Below are positions 11,801 to 20,005 of a DNA stretch of 22,694 bases, one piece after another. The stretch comes from a virus. The notes beneath the pieces are model-generated. The model had not been told where the DNA came from. It searched no databases and saw only the letters and a list, made by a program, of their open reading frames with translations. The position numbers were made by a program, and so were the translations under genes. The number at the start of each line of letters is the position of its first letter. The first letter of the stretch is position 1. Location of the stretch: the IMG/VR virus record IMGVR_UViG_3300031576_000277, positions 1 through 22,694 of that record. One strand, given 5' to 3'.

Positions 11801-14800
11801 TCGCCCTCGCCGATTGCGTAGATCGCGACGATGTACTCCTTGTCGCCGCCGGTCGGGTCGGCGACGACTACGCGCTTCTCGATGAACGGGCACTTGACTG
11901 TCTTCCTCCCGTAGATCACCGGCAGCGAGACGTTATCGAGCGAGTCGGACTCAGCAGACCACGGGTGATGCACCACCTCGAATACGGCCCATGGCGTACC
12001 AGGACGGCCAACTCGAAACGTTTCGCCTCCGCCGTAGCGTGGATTGAGCGCCGTTGGACTACCGAGAAGTCGCTTCGCGGTGAGCCGGTCGCCTTGCGAG
12101 ATGATCCCGGCGATGCCCGGGAAGCCGCCGTATCGGTGCGTCTGCTTTCGAGCAATGCAGTCGGCCTCGGTGTGGCGGCAATCCGCGAACCGGACTGTAT
12201 CGTTGTCCGCTACGGTGATCGCGGCGGTGACGTTGATGTGTGTGCTGTCCGGGATCGAGGAGATCGTACGGGCGTTTGCAGCCGATGCCCCGAAGAGCAC
12301 CACACGGCCAGTGTCTCGTGCGTTGTCAAATGCCGTGTTCGAGTCCACCACGACACTCGTCACGCTGGACTGTGCCCCGTTCACCAGAACAAGCGACCCG
12401 GCGCCACACGATGCCCCGCCGTACTTCCAAGGACACTCCGCGCTCGTCACGCGCTGCGGAACCTTCGCGTCGAGCTTGTGGAGGTAGCCGCCGATCTTGA
12501 GATCCAGAGTGCTCTCCGTCCCGCCCGTGACTTCCTCGACAAACCCGCGAGCAAGAACAAGGAGGCCCTGGAGCGTGGTCTTGGAGTAACGCGAAATGGT
12601 CTCTGGGCGGTCGGAGCACGGATACAGCTCGCCGCTCTTGTCGAAGATGCGTACCGAATCGATGTATCCAGTCGCCGGAAGAATCGCTCCAGCGCCGCCT
12701 GGGCTGATCCGCAGCGTCGCCGTTGTCCACGAGAATGGCTTGAAAAAGGGCATCGCGATCCAGGACCAGGTAGGCTCCGCGGTACTCGACTGCTGGAGTG
12801 TAATCCAAGTATTTGTCGTCGTGCTCGACACACGGTCGTTCGCTAGATAGTTGCTGCCTGATTGCAGCTGTACCCTTGGGGCGATGCCGATCCCCATGCA
12901 GCGAAACAGGAGCAAGTGCCACCGCCCAAAACCGCTCCCTGGGCTGAAGGTTACCGTAGTCGAGATGTAGTCCTCTTCGGCCGTTCGCGCCGCAGCCTGA
13001 ACGTACTTCACGCCGCTGACGTCTGCCGTGTCCTCGTTGCGGTTGTCGTATCCTGGCAATGTCGTGGCTTGCGAGAAGTCGCCGACTGCCTCGGTAAACG
13101 TCCACCCGGTAGGTAGCCCAGCGGCCCAGGTCTTGAAGTCTCCAGTACCCGCCAGAATGTCAGTGCCGCCAGCGGAGCCAACCGACAGAACCCACCCGAC
13201 CAAGTTGTCGGATGATCCAGTCGCGCTATCGGCATAAATGGTCGAGGAAACGTCTCTGTTGGCCCACGTCCCCGCGCTTAGCAGCCTGTCAGGATGATTC
13301 AGTTGCACGCGATACCACGGAGCCGCTGCGGTATTGGGAGTGATCGTCACGACTTGCTTGGTCCACGCGGCGTTGTCGAATGCGTAGGGATTCGAGAACA
13401 GGTTGCCGGCGAGACCTCCCGGGAGCGGCGGCTGCAATGTCGTACCAGAGAACTCCTCCAGGCGAGCGCCCCAGATCTCCATCTCGTCGTTCTCGGACGC
13501 AGCGCTCTGGGCGTTACGGATCAACGCCATAACTTCGTTGGCAGTCGATGACGCAGTAAATGCGAACGAGAACCAGTAGCGTTGCCACCACGGCGTCAAC
13601 ACGTACGACGTGCTGATAGCATCCTGGACAATCGCGCCCGAGTTGCGACTCCGCAGCCCAAAGTAGAAGTCCGCCATCGGCGCGGCCCCGTTCTTCGCTC
13701 GCGCCCATACGGAGATCGTGTATGTCTTGTTGTTGGGCGTCAGACCCGTGGCTACTTGGTAGACTACCGGTTCTGTCGTGTACGGACTCGGGGACGTATT
13801 GATGTACGTATCGCCCTGATCGGTCACGGCGTCGCTCGCCTGCCTGACCTCTAGGTCGCCATCGGCAAGCGCGACGCCAACTTCCGTGATGCTCGGCAAG
13901 AGCAGTCCAGGGCCGGGAGGCGTGGCGGTAACAGGAACCGCATCGCCAGCGGCCGCGTTGAGCAACAGCTGCGACGCCGTATTCGTCCACGCCACGCCGC
14001 CAGGGAACATCGAATTCAGGAGCTTGTTGACCGCACCTCGTACCGTCTCCTGCGTCGGCTCGAACGCAGAGGCAGCCGCAGCCTGTTCCAGTTGCGCATC
14101 CCCGACGTGGTACGGCATGGACGTAGTGGCGATGCTGGGCGACGGCTCGTAGTAACAGCGAATCGTATTTGCAGCAGGAGCCCCGGACCATGTGCCAGTC
14201 ACCGAGTACCGCACCCATCCTGTAGTGGGGGCGAAGGTCAACTGTTTGAGTTCGGATTCCGTCGTGCCGTTCCACACGCACATCGTTATCCGCGAACTGT
14301 TGATCGCTGACGTCGTTGGATCGTGCTTTACCCAGATTGAGAACGTCCACGTCTGATTGGCGATTGACGAACCAACCGCGAAGTCCTGGAGCGACTTCGC
14401 CGTCATCACCGAGTTCTGGCCCATCTTATTGACGCGCCATCCCTCGTTTGTCGTGGTTGCCAATTCCGGAGACACGAGGCACCACAGGGCCTCGCTGCCA
14501 GGCCACGAGACGCGATTGTCCGTGACGTCGAGCACCTTCGCAGTCAACGCGACATCGCCGTTGTCAGAATGCGTGATCGGCCCGCGGCTGAGGACACGCT
14601 GCGACAGCGCCTTGCGCCACGACACGATGCCTTTCGCGAACTGCCCGACAACGCCCGTACGCGGAGCCAAAGCGGAATACCCGAGGCCCGTGATAAGCTC
14701 ATCGAGCGAGCCGACACGGAAGCCCCGTGCTATCAGAATCTCTGAGAGCCTGCCGCCAAGCGCAGTCTTGAATGCTGCGGAGAACGCGGACGGAATCTTG

Positions 14801-14811
14801 GAGAGTGCCAC
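8887..14811 (-). CDS. giant tail-tip protein: jelly-roll modules + gpL-like Fe-S domain + gpJ-like domain
   Basis: 1974 aa. An N-terminal helical piece (~1-80) is followed by three jelly-roll-like stretches (~125-255, ~300-460, ~470-725). A gpL-like part follows with Cys793-x8-Cys802 (CPWKYGGASC) and Cys878-x6-Cys885 (CRHTEADC), then HRYGGFPGI. Lambda gpL binds an iron-sulfur cluster through cysteines with the same within-pair spacings (Cys173/182 and 205/212 from memory). The gpJ-like part begins near 963 (LPVIYGRKTV) and includes NPVWCLADLLLDTRYGGG and DIIDWASW near 1127-1160. The end (~1620-1974) has two more beta modules, one F5/8-like and one jelly-roll-like. It should form the central tip and contact the receptor. 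The start is four bases after the preceding stop. Confidence 0.88.
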   Translation of the reverse strand: MALSKIPSAFSAAFKTALGGRLSEILIARGFRVGSLDELITGLGYSALAPRTGVVGQFAKGIVSWRKALSQRVLSRGPITHSDNGDVALTAKVLDVTDNRVSWPGSEALWCLVSPELATTTNEGWRVNKMGQNSVMTAKSLQDFAVGSSIANQTWTFSIWVKHDPTTSAINSSRITMCVWNGTTESELKQLTFAPTTGWVRYSVTGTWSGAPAANTIRCYYEPSPSIATTSMPYHVGDAQLEQAAAASAFEPTQETVRGAVNKLLNSMFPGGVAWTNTASQLLLNAAAGDAVPVTATPPGPGLLLPSITEVGVALADGDLEVRQASDAVTDQGDTYINTSPSPYTTEPVVYQVATGLTPNNKTYTISVWARAKNGAAPMADFYFGLRSRNSGAIVQDAISTSYVLTPWWQRYWFSFAFTASSTANEVMALIRNAQSAASENDEMEIWGARLEEFSGTTLQPPLPGGLAGNLFSNPYAFDNAAWTKQVVTITPNTAAAPWYRVQLNHPDRLLSAGTWANRDVSSTIYADSATGSSDNLVGWVLSVGSAGGTDILAGTGDFKTWAAGLPTGWTFTEAVGDFSQATTLPGYDNRNEDTADVSGVKYVQAAARTAEEDYISTTVTFSPGSGFGRWHLLLFRCMGIGIAPRVQLQSGSNYLANDRVSSTTTNTWITLQQSSTAEPTWSWIAMPFFKPFSWTTATLRISPGGAGAILPATGYIDSVRIFDKSGELYPCSDRPETISRYSKTTLQGLLVLARGFVEEVTGGTESTLDLKIGGYLHKLDAKVPQRVTSAECPWKYGGASCGAGSLVLVNGAQSSVTSVVVDSNTAFDNARDTGRVVLFGASAANARTISSIPDSTHINVTAAITVADNDTVRFADCRHTEADCIARKQTHRYGGFPGIAGIISQGDRLTAKRLLGSPTALNPRYGGGETFRVGRPGTPWAVFEVVHHPWSAESDSLDNVSLPVIYGRKTVKCPFIEKRVVVADPTGGDKEYIVAIYAIGEGEIDAVRYLRTQDSFVVHSGDAAGGGQWWFWRPGAIGLDAETGQSSWTGSKATQQLAQNRDFRSAFGIAYSETAYLILQILSNISASSNAAEDLGELPEVFADVRGKKVQAYNADGTVNGAKAWSQNPVWCLADLLLDTRYGGGLPTDIIDWASWKVAADACDVVISSVEAVTTATAAVTASTEIPVKSVVGFAPEMTITVTSVSPDPVVDLVDPVEQKIYVKTAITASNGATVQGRPKTYALNMTLDDPRKLSEAVGAILSVFRGRLAWDGHKLALQIETDVSTTASASFATGSTTMRNYLPESFKTDMKQGWRTNPNVAEIVYSRGSSFYGEPALHKIVDHQNGGADNPRPVRIDMMGCDTADQAARAAMSKLSKVTPSVAGSEAQYGEGFSFRTGLAGLLEKVGDVLASTKTATGLAITNTSRRGRLTSKIIAPDLTTELRCSPERVNMAFDSYSPAVNMWTGERNRRAEPGQPITPGSISISVVRQSNRGITLSITRTGTTTTPNMTSPGRGARYGGSFELHVSATSGFTPEIGVRGAGSTYQASYRGSARNVTWSVPDSLVGTAIYLKVVWIAPRGGAVPYLVSNQLGPVTVFRVDRDETDPSQPQANNPFNMVYEGDFVNDLGTTGDGTGFGWQDNLLTTVAQVDPNANSLQDPISTPWDTRVAFTSPTNAYDADINTIATGTANGPPGFELAVIRFGFAAATRTGRIRIRARKSTTQAQYMNVYYSTNGGTNWTLMTTITSSTLSYYTGPTLNSQAMASLLVQCEVRIDVASASVSGEIADFYFEEDTSITTLAGVASNFATLRGNGTLYAQVFRRFPGRAPVDFGVYFTANTVNTCRVRIRRSSGASAATHPVQVVLFDEQTQTTTVILSVAATDITAAWQDFAVLFPVTTPIQGKLWIYVRTQSTQSVDVDKVGIWRGDLINAWAPSSEEQAAGYFGDFTPGDALAHPRGTWVAGTYRTSPVS

Positions 14812-14814
14812 GGG

Positions 14815-15174
14815 TCAGTACACCTGGTAAATGCGCACCGTAGCCTCGCGTACGGTCGGAGTCAGCATCCGAGACTTGAACCCATCGGCCGCAAGACGCA
14901 CCAGGATGTCATTCTCCGCCGTCTCTGGATTGTTCCAGTAGAACGTTGCGTAGTCGCCCTTGCGCGCAAGCAGAAACGCACGCAAGCTGACCAGATCGGA
15001 GGCGGTGATCGGGGAGTACGTGAGGGTCCACTTACGAAAACTGCGGTCGCTGAAGTAAAAGCTCTGCGTTGATCCGTCCTCGAATATGATCGAGCGCGAT
15101 CCCCAGTCCTCCTCCATCTCGATCGGTAGCGTCGGTTGCGGCGTGACTTCGGTGGTGAGGTTCGGTGTAGCCAC
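14815..15174 (-). CDS. minor tail protein, gpM-like
   Basis: 119 aa from a GTG one base after the tape measure stop; an earlier in-frame ATG would sit deep inside the tape measure gene. It contains SIIFEDGSTQSFYFSDRSFR, WTLTYSPITASDLVSLRAFL and YATFYWNNPETAENDILVRL, the pattern of siphophage minor tail proteins that link tube and tip (lambda gpM and relatives). It lies between the tape measure and the tip fusion, exactly the gpM position. The next gene follows its stop after three bases. Confidence 0.82.
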   Translation of the reverse strand: MATPNLTTEVTPQPTLPIEMEEDWGSRSIIFEDGSTQSFYFSDRSFRKWTLTYSPITASDLVSLRAFLLARKGDYATFYWNNPETAENDILVRLAADGFKSRMLTPTVREATVRIYQVY

Positions 15175-15175
15175 T

Positions 15176-17968
15176 TCATCCCCTCCCGTCGAACACCTCG
15201 AATACCGCCTCGGCGACCGCCGTGCGCGCCTTCGGGTCTCGGAGCCATTGCTGAACGCTCGCGGCGTCCACGGCGTTGATGTTGACCGTAACGGGACGGG
15301 TATCTCTCTGAGGTGGCAGCGATGGCGACGTGGATCGGCCAGGCAACCTATCCCTCGGAGATTCCGAGGCCGGCGGCACGACCGGGACCGGGAAGAGCGG
15401 GCCGATGGGGAAGACCGTTTTCCTACGCTCTTCCATGACCTCCGAGGCCCACCGATCAAGCTGGTCGATCATCGAGATCAGTCGGGAGTCCGCAGTCGGA
15501 GACAGACTAACCAAGACCGGCGCGGAGACCTCGGCTCGGAAGCCCTCGAACGGCCCGCCAACGGTACGCAGTTCCTTCTCCGGGCGAGAGAAGGGAGCTG
15601 GACGCTCCGCAACGCCTCCGCCCGCTCCGGCGCCTCCGGGCGCTCCGCCCCCGGCACCCGCCCCAGCCGTCCGCGACCCACCACCTGCGCCCAGAACGCG
15701 AGCCGCGGCTGCCGCGGCGGCCCCGGCGACCGCATGAGCGGCCGCGGCCTTGAAGTAGCCTGCCGGAGGACCAAGCGCAGCCGCACCCCAAGGCGTGGAA
15801 GCGGCGGCGCCCAGGGCGAGTTGCACCACAGCCCTGGCAAACTGTTCCGTGGCCAGTCCGGCCATCGATTCTCCGAGCGCCTTCCGAAGGTCCTTTGCGC
15901 TCCCCTTGCCGGTGGCCACGAGCCTCATAAGCGCGGCACCAAACTGCGGAGCCGCGGCGGCCACCGCCCCGAAGCCGGCCGTGGCTGCCACTTGTCGGGT
16001 CGTGAGCTTATCGAGTTCCTCGCCAGTCGCCTGCGACTGCTGGCGGTACAGATCCACCTCTACGATCGCGGCCTGGATGGGGCCGATGTCGGCAAGAGTC
16101 GTTCGCAGCAAGTCTGCCGCAGCCGCGGACCGCACCAAGGCCTCTGCCGTGGCGAGCAGACCTGCAGGCACGGCGGACCCAGCCACGGCAAGGTTGACCA
16201 GTTCTACGGAGAGCGCGGCAACGGTGTCCCTGAATTGCGCCGTGGCGGCAATTGGGCCGCCCGCCATCGTCGCCAACTTCTCAAGGCTCGCAGCAACATC
16301 GTCTGCGCGATCTTGCAATGTCGTCAGCGCATCGACTTCTGGCAGGATCGTCGGCGTCCTAGGAGCCGGGACTACGCCTCCGACAGCAGACGGCGCCCCT
16401 GCTGTACCCACGCTGACCTGGATCCGCGCCTTGGTAATCGCTTCGAGCCGATTCGCGATGCCCGGTAGCTTCTGGTCCAGATCATCCAGCTTCTTGCCGG
16501 CCGCCTGGACGCCGAGCGCGTACTCCTCCCAGGAGATGATCCCGGTCAGTAACAACGCCTGCAGGGAGCCCACGGACGTCTCGACGTGTTCCGCTTCGCG
16601 AGTCAGCGTCGGCAGATCCTTCGCTCCGAGCTTCTCGAACAGCGTCGAGACGGTAGCCGCCTGCTCCGCCGCGCCCACCAAAGACGTCGTGATCTTGTCC
16701 ACGGCCGGAGGCAGAAGGCCAGCCGCGCGCTTGGCGTCCTCAAGCTTCTTCGTCCATTCCGCGATCTGTGCGCTGAGAATCGGCCGCAACTCCGCGCTAC
16801 TTGTTTCCTGCAACTCACCACGGAGTGCCTTTACGAATTCCTCCATCTGCTTGATCTTGGCCAGTACGTCGCTAGGCAGAGGCACCGCGAGGTTCTTGCG
16901 AAGCTCGTTCGCTGCAGACGCCCAGTCCCAGCTCGCGGACGCCCCGTGGGACACGTTTGTCGCGGCCGCCTCCGCGTTCTGCGCGATGGTCAGGTAGACC
17001 CCGGCCGCGACGTTGCCGGTTGCCACGATGTTCCGCATGAGTTCGCCAGGGTGCTCGAGCGCTTGCGCGAACTGCGACGCGACCACCGGGAGCTGATTGA
17101 AGCCCTGCGCGATGGTCTCCGCAGCGTTCTTCGCTTCCACCCCGATCCGAGTGAAGATCTGCGCGAGCGTTAGCGCCTCGGTCGCAGCCTGCAAGTCGCG
17201 CGTCTGCTTCGGCAACTCCACAAGCGCTGCCGCGTACGCCGCCGCGCGCTTCTCGACCTCCGTAAGCTGGTCTGCGCCCTTCCCGAGCTGGACCGCCAAG
17301 GCGGCCTCGGCCTTCTCGAAGTCGAGCGTCAGGCCGATTGCGCGCAACGTGCGGTTGTTGTGCCTCGTCAGGCCTTCCACGAGTTGATCTACCGCCGTCT
17401 TCTCGTCAACCCCCATGGCCTTGCCGGCCCTTACGGCGGCCTCCGCCAGCGCGCCGAACGAATCCGCCGTAACTGGAAGCTCGAGAAGAATCGCTTGGTT
17501 CGCGAGACGCATCAGGTCGGTGTTATCGACCATGCCCTTAGTCGCCAACTCCAAGCTCTGGACGATTGAGTCCGCGTTCTGGCCTATCCGTGCGCTAAGA
17601 GTCCCGAAGGCCACTTCCACCCGCGAGGCCTGCTCGCCGAACTGTGCGAACTCGACAATCTTCTTGCCAGCGAGAACCGCGGCGGCGCCGACCAATCCGA
17701 ACCCGGCCGCCGCGAGAACGCTCCCACTCCCTAGCCCACCTAGCGCGCGCTCGAGCAGCCCCCCACTCTGCTGCGCGTCCTTGAACCTGTCGGCCAGCCC
17801 ACGCAGGCCAGTCTCGTACTTCCCGGCAGCAGCGTGGGCGCCCTCAGTCGCACCCCTGACCCCACGGAACGTCTGTTCGGCCTGCGTCCGGAACTGCTTC
17901 AGACGTGCCTCGCCCGTCCGGTTGTCAACCTCGATCTGAAACACCATCCCCTGAACTGGTTCGGCCAT
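15176..17968 (-). CDS. tail tape measure protein
   Basis: 930 aa, starting MAEPVQGMVFQIEVDNRTGE one base into the upstream stop (TGATG). Long helical stretches with few cysteines, a hydrophobic segment at ~80-105 (VLAAAGFGLVGAAAVLAGKK), and a Gly/Pro/Ala-rich segment near 760-800 (GGGAPGGAGAGGG) are typical. The protein fills the tail tube, sets its length and is ejected ahead of the DNA. With the common rule of ~0.15 nm per residue, the tail would be about 140 nm. The late order chaperones-tape measure-tip supports the call. The C-terminal ~100 residues (PVTVNINAVDAASVQQWLRD) are a small folded domain. Confidence 0.92.
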   Translation of the reverse strand: MAEPVQGMVFQIEVDNRTGEARLKQFRTQAEQTFRGVRGATEGAHAAAGKYETGLRGLADRFKDAQQSGGLLERALGGLGSGSVLAAAGFGLVGAAAVLAGKKIVEFAQFGEQASRVEVAFGTLSARIGQNADSIVQSLELATKGMVDNTDLMRLANQAILLELPVTADSFGALAEAAVRAGKAMGVDEKTAVDQLVEGLTRHNNRTLRAIGLTLDFEKAEAALAVQLGKGADQLTEVEKRAAAYAAALVELPKQTRDLQAATEALTLAQIFTRIGVEAKNAAETIAQGFNQLPVVASQFAQALEHPGELMRNIVATGNVAAGVYLTIAQNAEAAATNVSHGASASWDWASAANELRKNLAVPLPSDVLAKIKQMEEFVKALRGELQETSSAELRPILSAQIAEWTKKLEDAKRAAGLLPPAVDKITTSLVGAAEQAATVSTLFEKLGAKDLPTLTREAEHVETSVGSLQALLLTGIISWEEYALGVQAAGKKLDDLDQKLPGIANRLEAITKARIQVSVGTAGAPSAVGGVVPAPRTPTILPEVDALTTLQDRADDVAASLEKLATMAGGPIAATAQFRDTVAALSVELVNLAVAGSAVPAGLLATAEALVRSAAAADLLRTTLADIGPIQAAIVEVDLYRQQSQATGEELDKLTTRQVAATAGFGAVAAAAPQFGAALMRLVATGKGSAKDLRKALGESMAGLATEQFARAVVQLALGAAASTPWGAAALGPPAGYFKAAAAHAVAGAAAAAAARVLGAGGGSRTAGAGAGGGAPGGAGAGGGVAERPAPFSRPEKELRTVGGPFEGFRAEVSAPVLVSLSPTADSRLISMIDQLDRWASEVMEERRKTVFPIGPLFPVPVVPPASESPRDRLPGRSTSPSLPPQRDTRPVTVNINAVDAASVQQWLRDPKARTAVAEAVFEVFDGRG

Positions 17969-18677
17969 CAGTCCATCTCCGGAGGCTCGAAGGCCGAGGG
18001 ACTCAAGATCCGATGCACGCCTCGCTCACGTGCCTGCTCGCTCACATACGCGTGGAGGTGGCGCGCGGCCTCAATGCGAGACATGGGAGTCTCGGTGGCT
18101 GCAGCGACCGCAAGCCACGCCTCGAGCCTGGGAGCGAGCACCGGCTTGTCGGTGCCAGGAGTGAGGTTCACGAGCTGATCCTGGACCCGGAGGTAGAATT
18201 CCACCACCCGCCAATCGTCATCGGTGAGCCCTCTATCGGCGAGGCATCGCAGACATCCGCACCGCCCCTCGTGGGTCTCGGGTACCATCCCCGGCCTGGC
18301 TCTCAAAAACGGCGCCGCGTACCGGGCTAAGCGGAGCCGCTGTCTCCGTTTCCCTCGAGACGCCAGGCGGCCGCGCTCGCAAGCTTCGAGTTGATGTAGA
18401 GCCAGAGGTCTTGGTCCTTGAGTAGTTCGCGGCGAAGCTGCGGCGTGTTCTGGATCGTCTCGCCCTTTGCGTCGAATGCGCCGCGGATGTTCCGAAACCA
18501 GTGCTCGGCGATGTGGTCGGTCTGCCGATCTACGTCGTTCGGATGCTTTCTCTGAAGCGCCGCGAGCTCCTCCCGAGTCAGAAGCTTCAGTTCGACCTCG
18601 CACTCCTGATCCCCCTGGCGAAACTTGAACCACTTCCACATCGCAGACTCTTCGGCGTTGACGTGCTGGAATCTCAC
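17968..18677 (-). CDS. tail assembly chaperone, -1 frameshift extension (236 aa)
   Basis: Reading 110 codons from the GTG and slipping back one base at GGGAAAC joins the upstream frame to a second frame of 126 codons, ending next to the tape measure start. The extension has CGCLRCLADRGLTDDDWRVV (a CxxC pair), then LRVQDQLVNLTPGTDKPVLA and a helical end. In lambda and most siphophages the longer product (gpGT) binds both the tape measure and the tube protein and is absent from virions. Position, sizes and slip site all fit. Confidence 0.88.
18327..18677 (-). CDS. tail assembly chaperone, unshifted product (116 aa)
   Basis: GTG overlapping the upstream stop (GTGA). An internal ATG at codon 13 (MWKWFKFRQ) is an alternative start. 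The protein starts with beta-like WFKFRQGDQECEVELKLL and continues as helices, ending GNGDSGSA before TAG. This is the lambda gpG position and style. The shorter product is made in excess over the frameshift form and coats the tape measure during tail assembly. Confidence 0.85.
   Translation of the reverse strand: MRFQHVNAEESAMWKWFKFRQGDQECEVELKLLTREELAALQRKHPNDVDRQTDHIAEHWFRNIRGAFDAKGETIQNTPQLRRELLKDQDLWLYINSKLASAAAWRLEGNGDSGSA
18348..18354 (-). promoter_or_regulatory. programmed -1 ribosomal frameshift site GGGAAAC
   Basis: In the chaperone frame the codons are GAG GGA AAC, giving the slippery pattern G GGA AAC. It lies six codons before the zero-frame stop. Six bases downstream a small hairpin, AGCG-GCTC-CGCT, can form. 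Lambda uses G GGA AAG at the equivalent place. Confidence 0.88.
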
Positions 18678-19009
18678 ACAGCCTCCTCGCCTGGCGGTGC
18701 CGCGACCTTCATGTCAGGCCGTTCATCCCGCCTGGCCTTCCGCTTCGCGTCCTTCATGAGATCCAGGAGTCGCGGATACTTCTGGACGCACCATTTGCAT
18801 AGGTAGAGGTCTTTGCCGTCCTTCACGAAACACGGCACCGCTGGGTGGCCCTTGGCGAGCATGGCCCCGCAGTCCGGGCATGCGACGAGGTCGCGGCTGA
18901 AGAGCTTCTCGGACAACCCGGTGTTGACCGCCAGCCGGATCTCGGAGTGCGACGATTCCAATTCCCGGAGACGCTTGAACAGATAGAGCCGAGCAAACTT
19001 GGAGAGCAT
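18674..19009 (-). CDS. small zinc-site protein between tail tube and chaperones, 111 aa
   Basis: Starts MLSKFARLYLFKRLRELE. In the middle, ACPDCGAML and LYLCKWCVQKY supply two CxxC pairs about 25 residues apart, a zinc-ribbon pattern. The ends are helical and charged. GGAGC lies upstream of the ATG. The place between tail tube and chaperone genes suggests a tail-assembly accessory protein, but I know no named family with this site here. The stop overlaps the chaperone GTG. Confidence 0.75.
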   Translation of the reverse strand: MLSKFARLYLFKRLRELESSHSEIRLAVNTGLSEKLFSRDLVACPDCGAMLAKGHPAVPCFVKDGKDLYLCKWCVQKYPRLLDLMKDAKRKARRDERPDMKVAAPPGEEAV

Positions 19010-19020
19010 ACCCAGTGCTC

Positions 19021-20004
19021 CTAGGTGAACGTGATCGAGAACTCGCTACCCTCTGCCCCGGTCGTGACGATTGCCGCCTCCATGTCGAGAATCAGAGACC
19101 CTTCGCGGTTGCCGACTCCGGGCGCGTGGTACTGCGTATTCGTCGCCGTCCAGGCCATGAGGTTGCCCGCACCACTGCCTACCGCGTCGATGTTGATCGT
19201 GCTCTGACTGGCCGCGCGCCAGATGCTCCAGAAGTTGTGCGTCGCGTCGATCACGTCCTCGGGGTTGAACTTGATCATCGGCCGCCGGTTGATGATCGTG
19301 TAGCCGCGCAGGCCGCTCGCGTCGTTCGCGTTGACGACTCGGCCGAGTTCGTTCCCCATGTCGAGCGACATGGATTCGAGGATCGCGTTGTAGCCGCTGT
19401 GCACCTGAATGACGTTCGCCCCCATGAACGGGATCGGTGTTGGCGTCGGTAGCGTGATGGTCGGAGCGGCGTCTGTGATCTTCGCTTCGTACGCCCCCTT
19501 GAAGTTGAACTCCCAGACCCACGGCTCGCCAATCTTCCCGGACAGGACGACATTGCCTACGGCACCCTTGATGCTGTACTTCACGCCATCAACCCAGACC
19601 GAGACGGAGTAGCTCTCGTCTGGGTTGCCGGCAGTGGTGGACGACGCAGCTGGGCCGTCGAAGGTGGACGCCGGGGTGTAGTTCACGTTCGTTGCCGCCA
19701 CGATATTCTGCTTGAGGCCGGCGCCTTGGAGCGCCTTCCAGTAATACGGCGCGGTAGGTGTCGCGGGCGCGACACCGCTACCCATGGCTGGAATCTTGAA
19801 CGAGATCTCCCCCTCCGCGATGCCGGCGAGCTCCGGGAGCCGCCCGTAATGCGCCTTCGTCTCCTGCCGGATGTAGTTGTCCCCCGAAAAGCTCATCGCG
19901 ATATCGAATGCCGCGAAGGAATCGACTGCCACCGGCTCGCCGTAGGTGTACGGCGTTGCCTCGTCGTCCACGCCCACGATCGCCTTGCTGAACCTCAATC
20001 CCAT
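19021..20004 (-). CDS. major tail tube protein
   Basis: 327 aa, with CTGGAGG upstream of the ATG. It is beta-rich with few charged helices (FAAFDIAMSFSGDNYIRQET, AEGEISFKIPAMGSGVAP, KYSIKGAVGNVVLSGKIGEP, WVWEFNFKGAY). These match tube proteins that stack as hexamers to form the non-contractile tail. The length is on the large side and may include a surface domain. The order connector-tube-chaperone-tape measure is standard for siphophages. Confidence 0.85.
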   Translation of the reverse strand: MGLRFSKAIVGVDDEATPYTYGEPVAVDSFAAFDIAMSFSGDNYIRQETKAHYGRLPELAGIAEGEISFKIPAMGSGVAPATPTAPYYWKALQGAGLKQNIVAATNVNYTPASTFDGPAASSTTAGNPDESYSVSVWVDGVKYSIKGAVGNVVLSGKIGEPWVWEFNFKGAYEAKITDAAPTITLPTPTPIPFMGANVIQVHSGYNAILESMSLDMGNELGRVVNANDASGLRGYTIINRRPMIKFNPEDVIDATHNFWSIWRAASQSTINIDAVGSGAGNLMAWTATNTQYHAPGVGNREGSLILDMEAAIVTTGAEGSEFSITFT

Positions 20005-20005
20005 C

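Noticed and set aside
11641-12846. Plus-strand open frame of 401 codons opposite the tail-tip gene
   Set aside because: No recognisable motif, an Arg-rich translation, and exact opposition to the conserved gpL-like cysteine region coded on the other strand.
15086-16468. Long plus-strand open frame (460 codons) opposite the tape measure gene
   Set aside because: Arg/Gly/Ser-rich sequence without any family pattern, antisense to a convincing tape measure gene. Such frames are common in GC-rich DNA.
15795-16997. Plus-strand open frame of 400 codons opposite the tape measure gene
   Set aside because: Low-complexity Ala/Ser-rich translation with no ribosome site and antisense to the late operon. 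It overlaps another antisense frame, as expected from GC bias.
17968-18639. A stand-alone 223-aa gene downstream of the tube genes
   Set aside because: Its upstream part is an out-of-frame reading of the chaperone. The usable part is reached by -1 frameshifting at 18348-18354, so it is reported as the extension.
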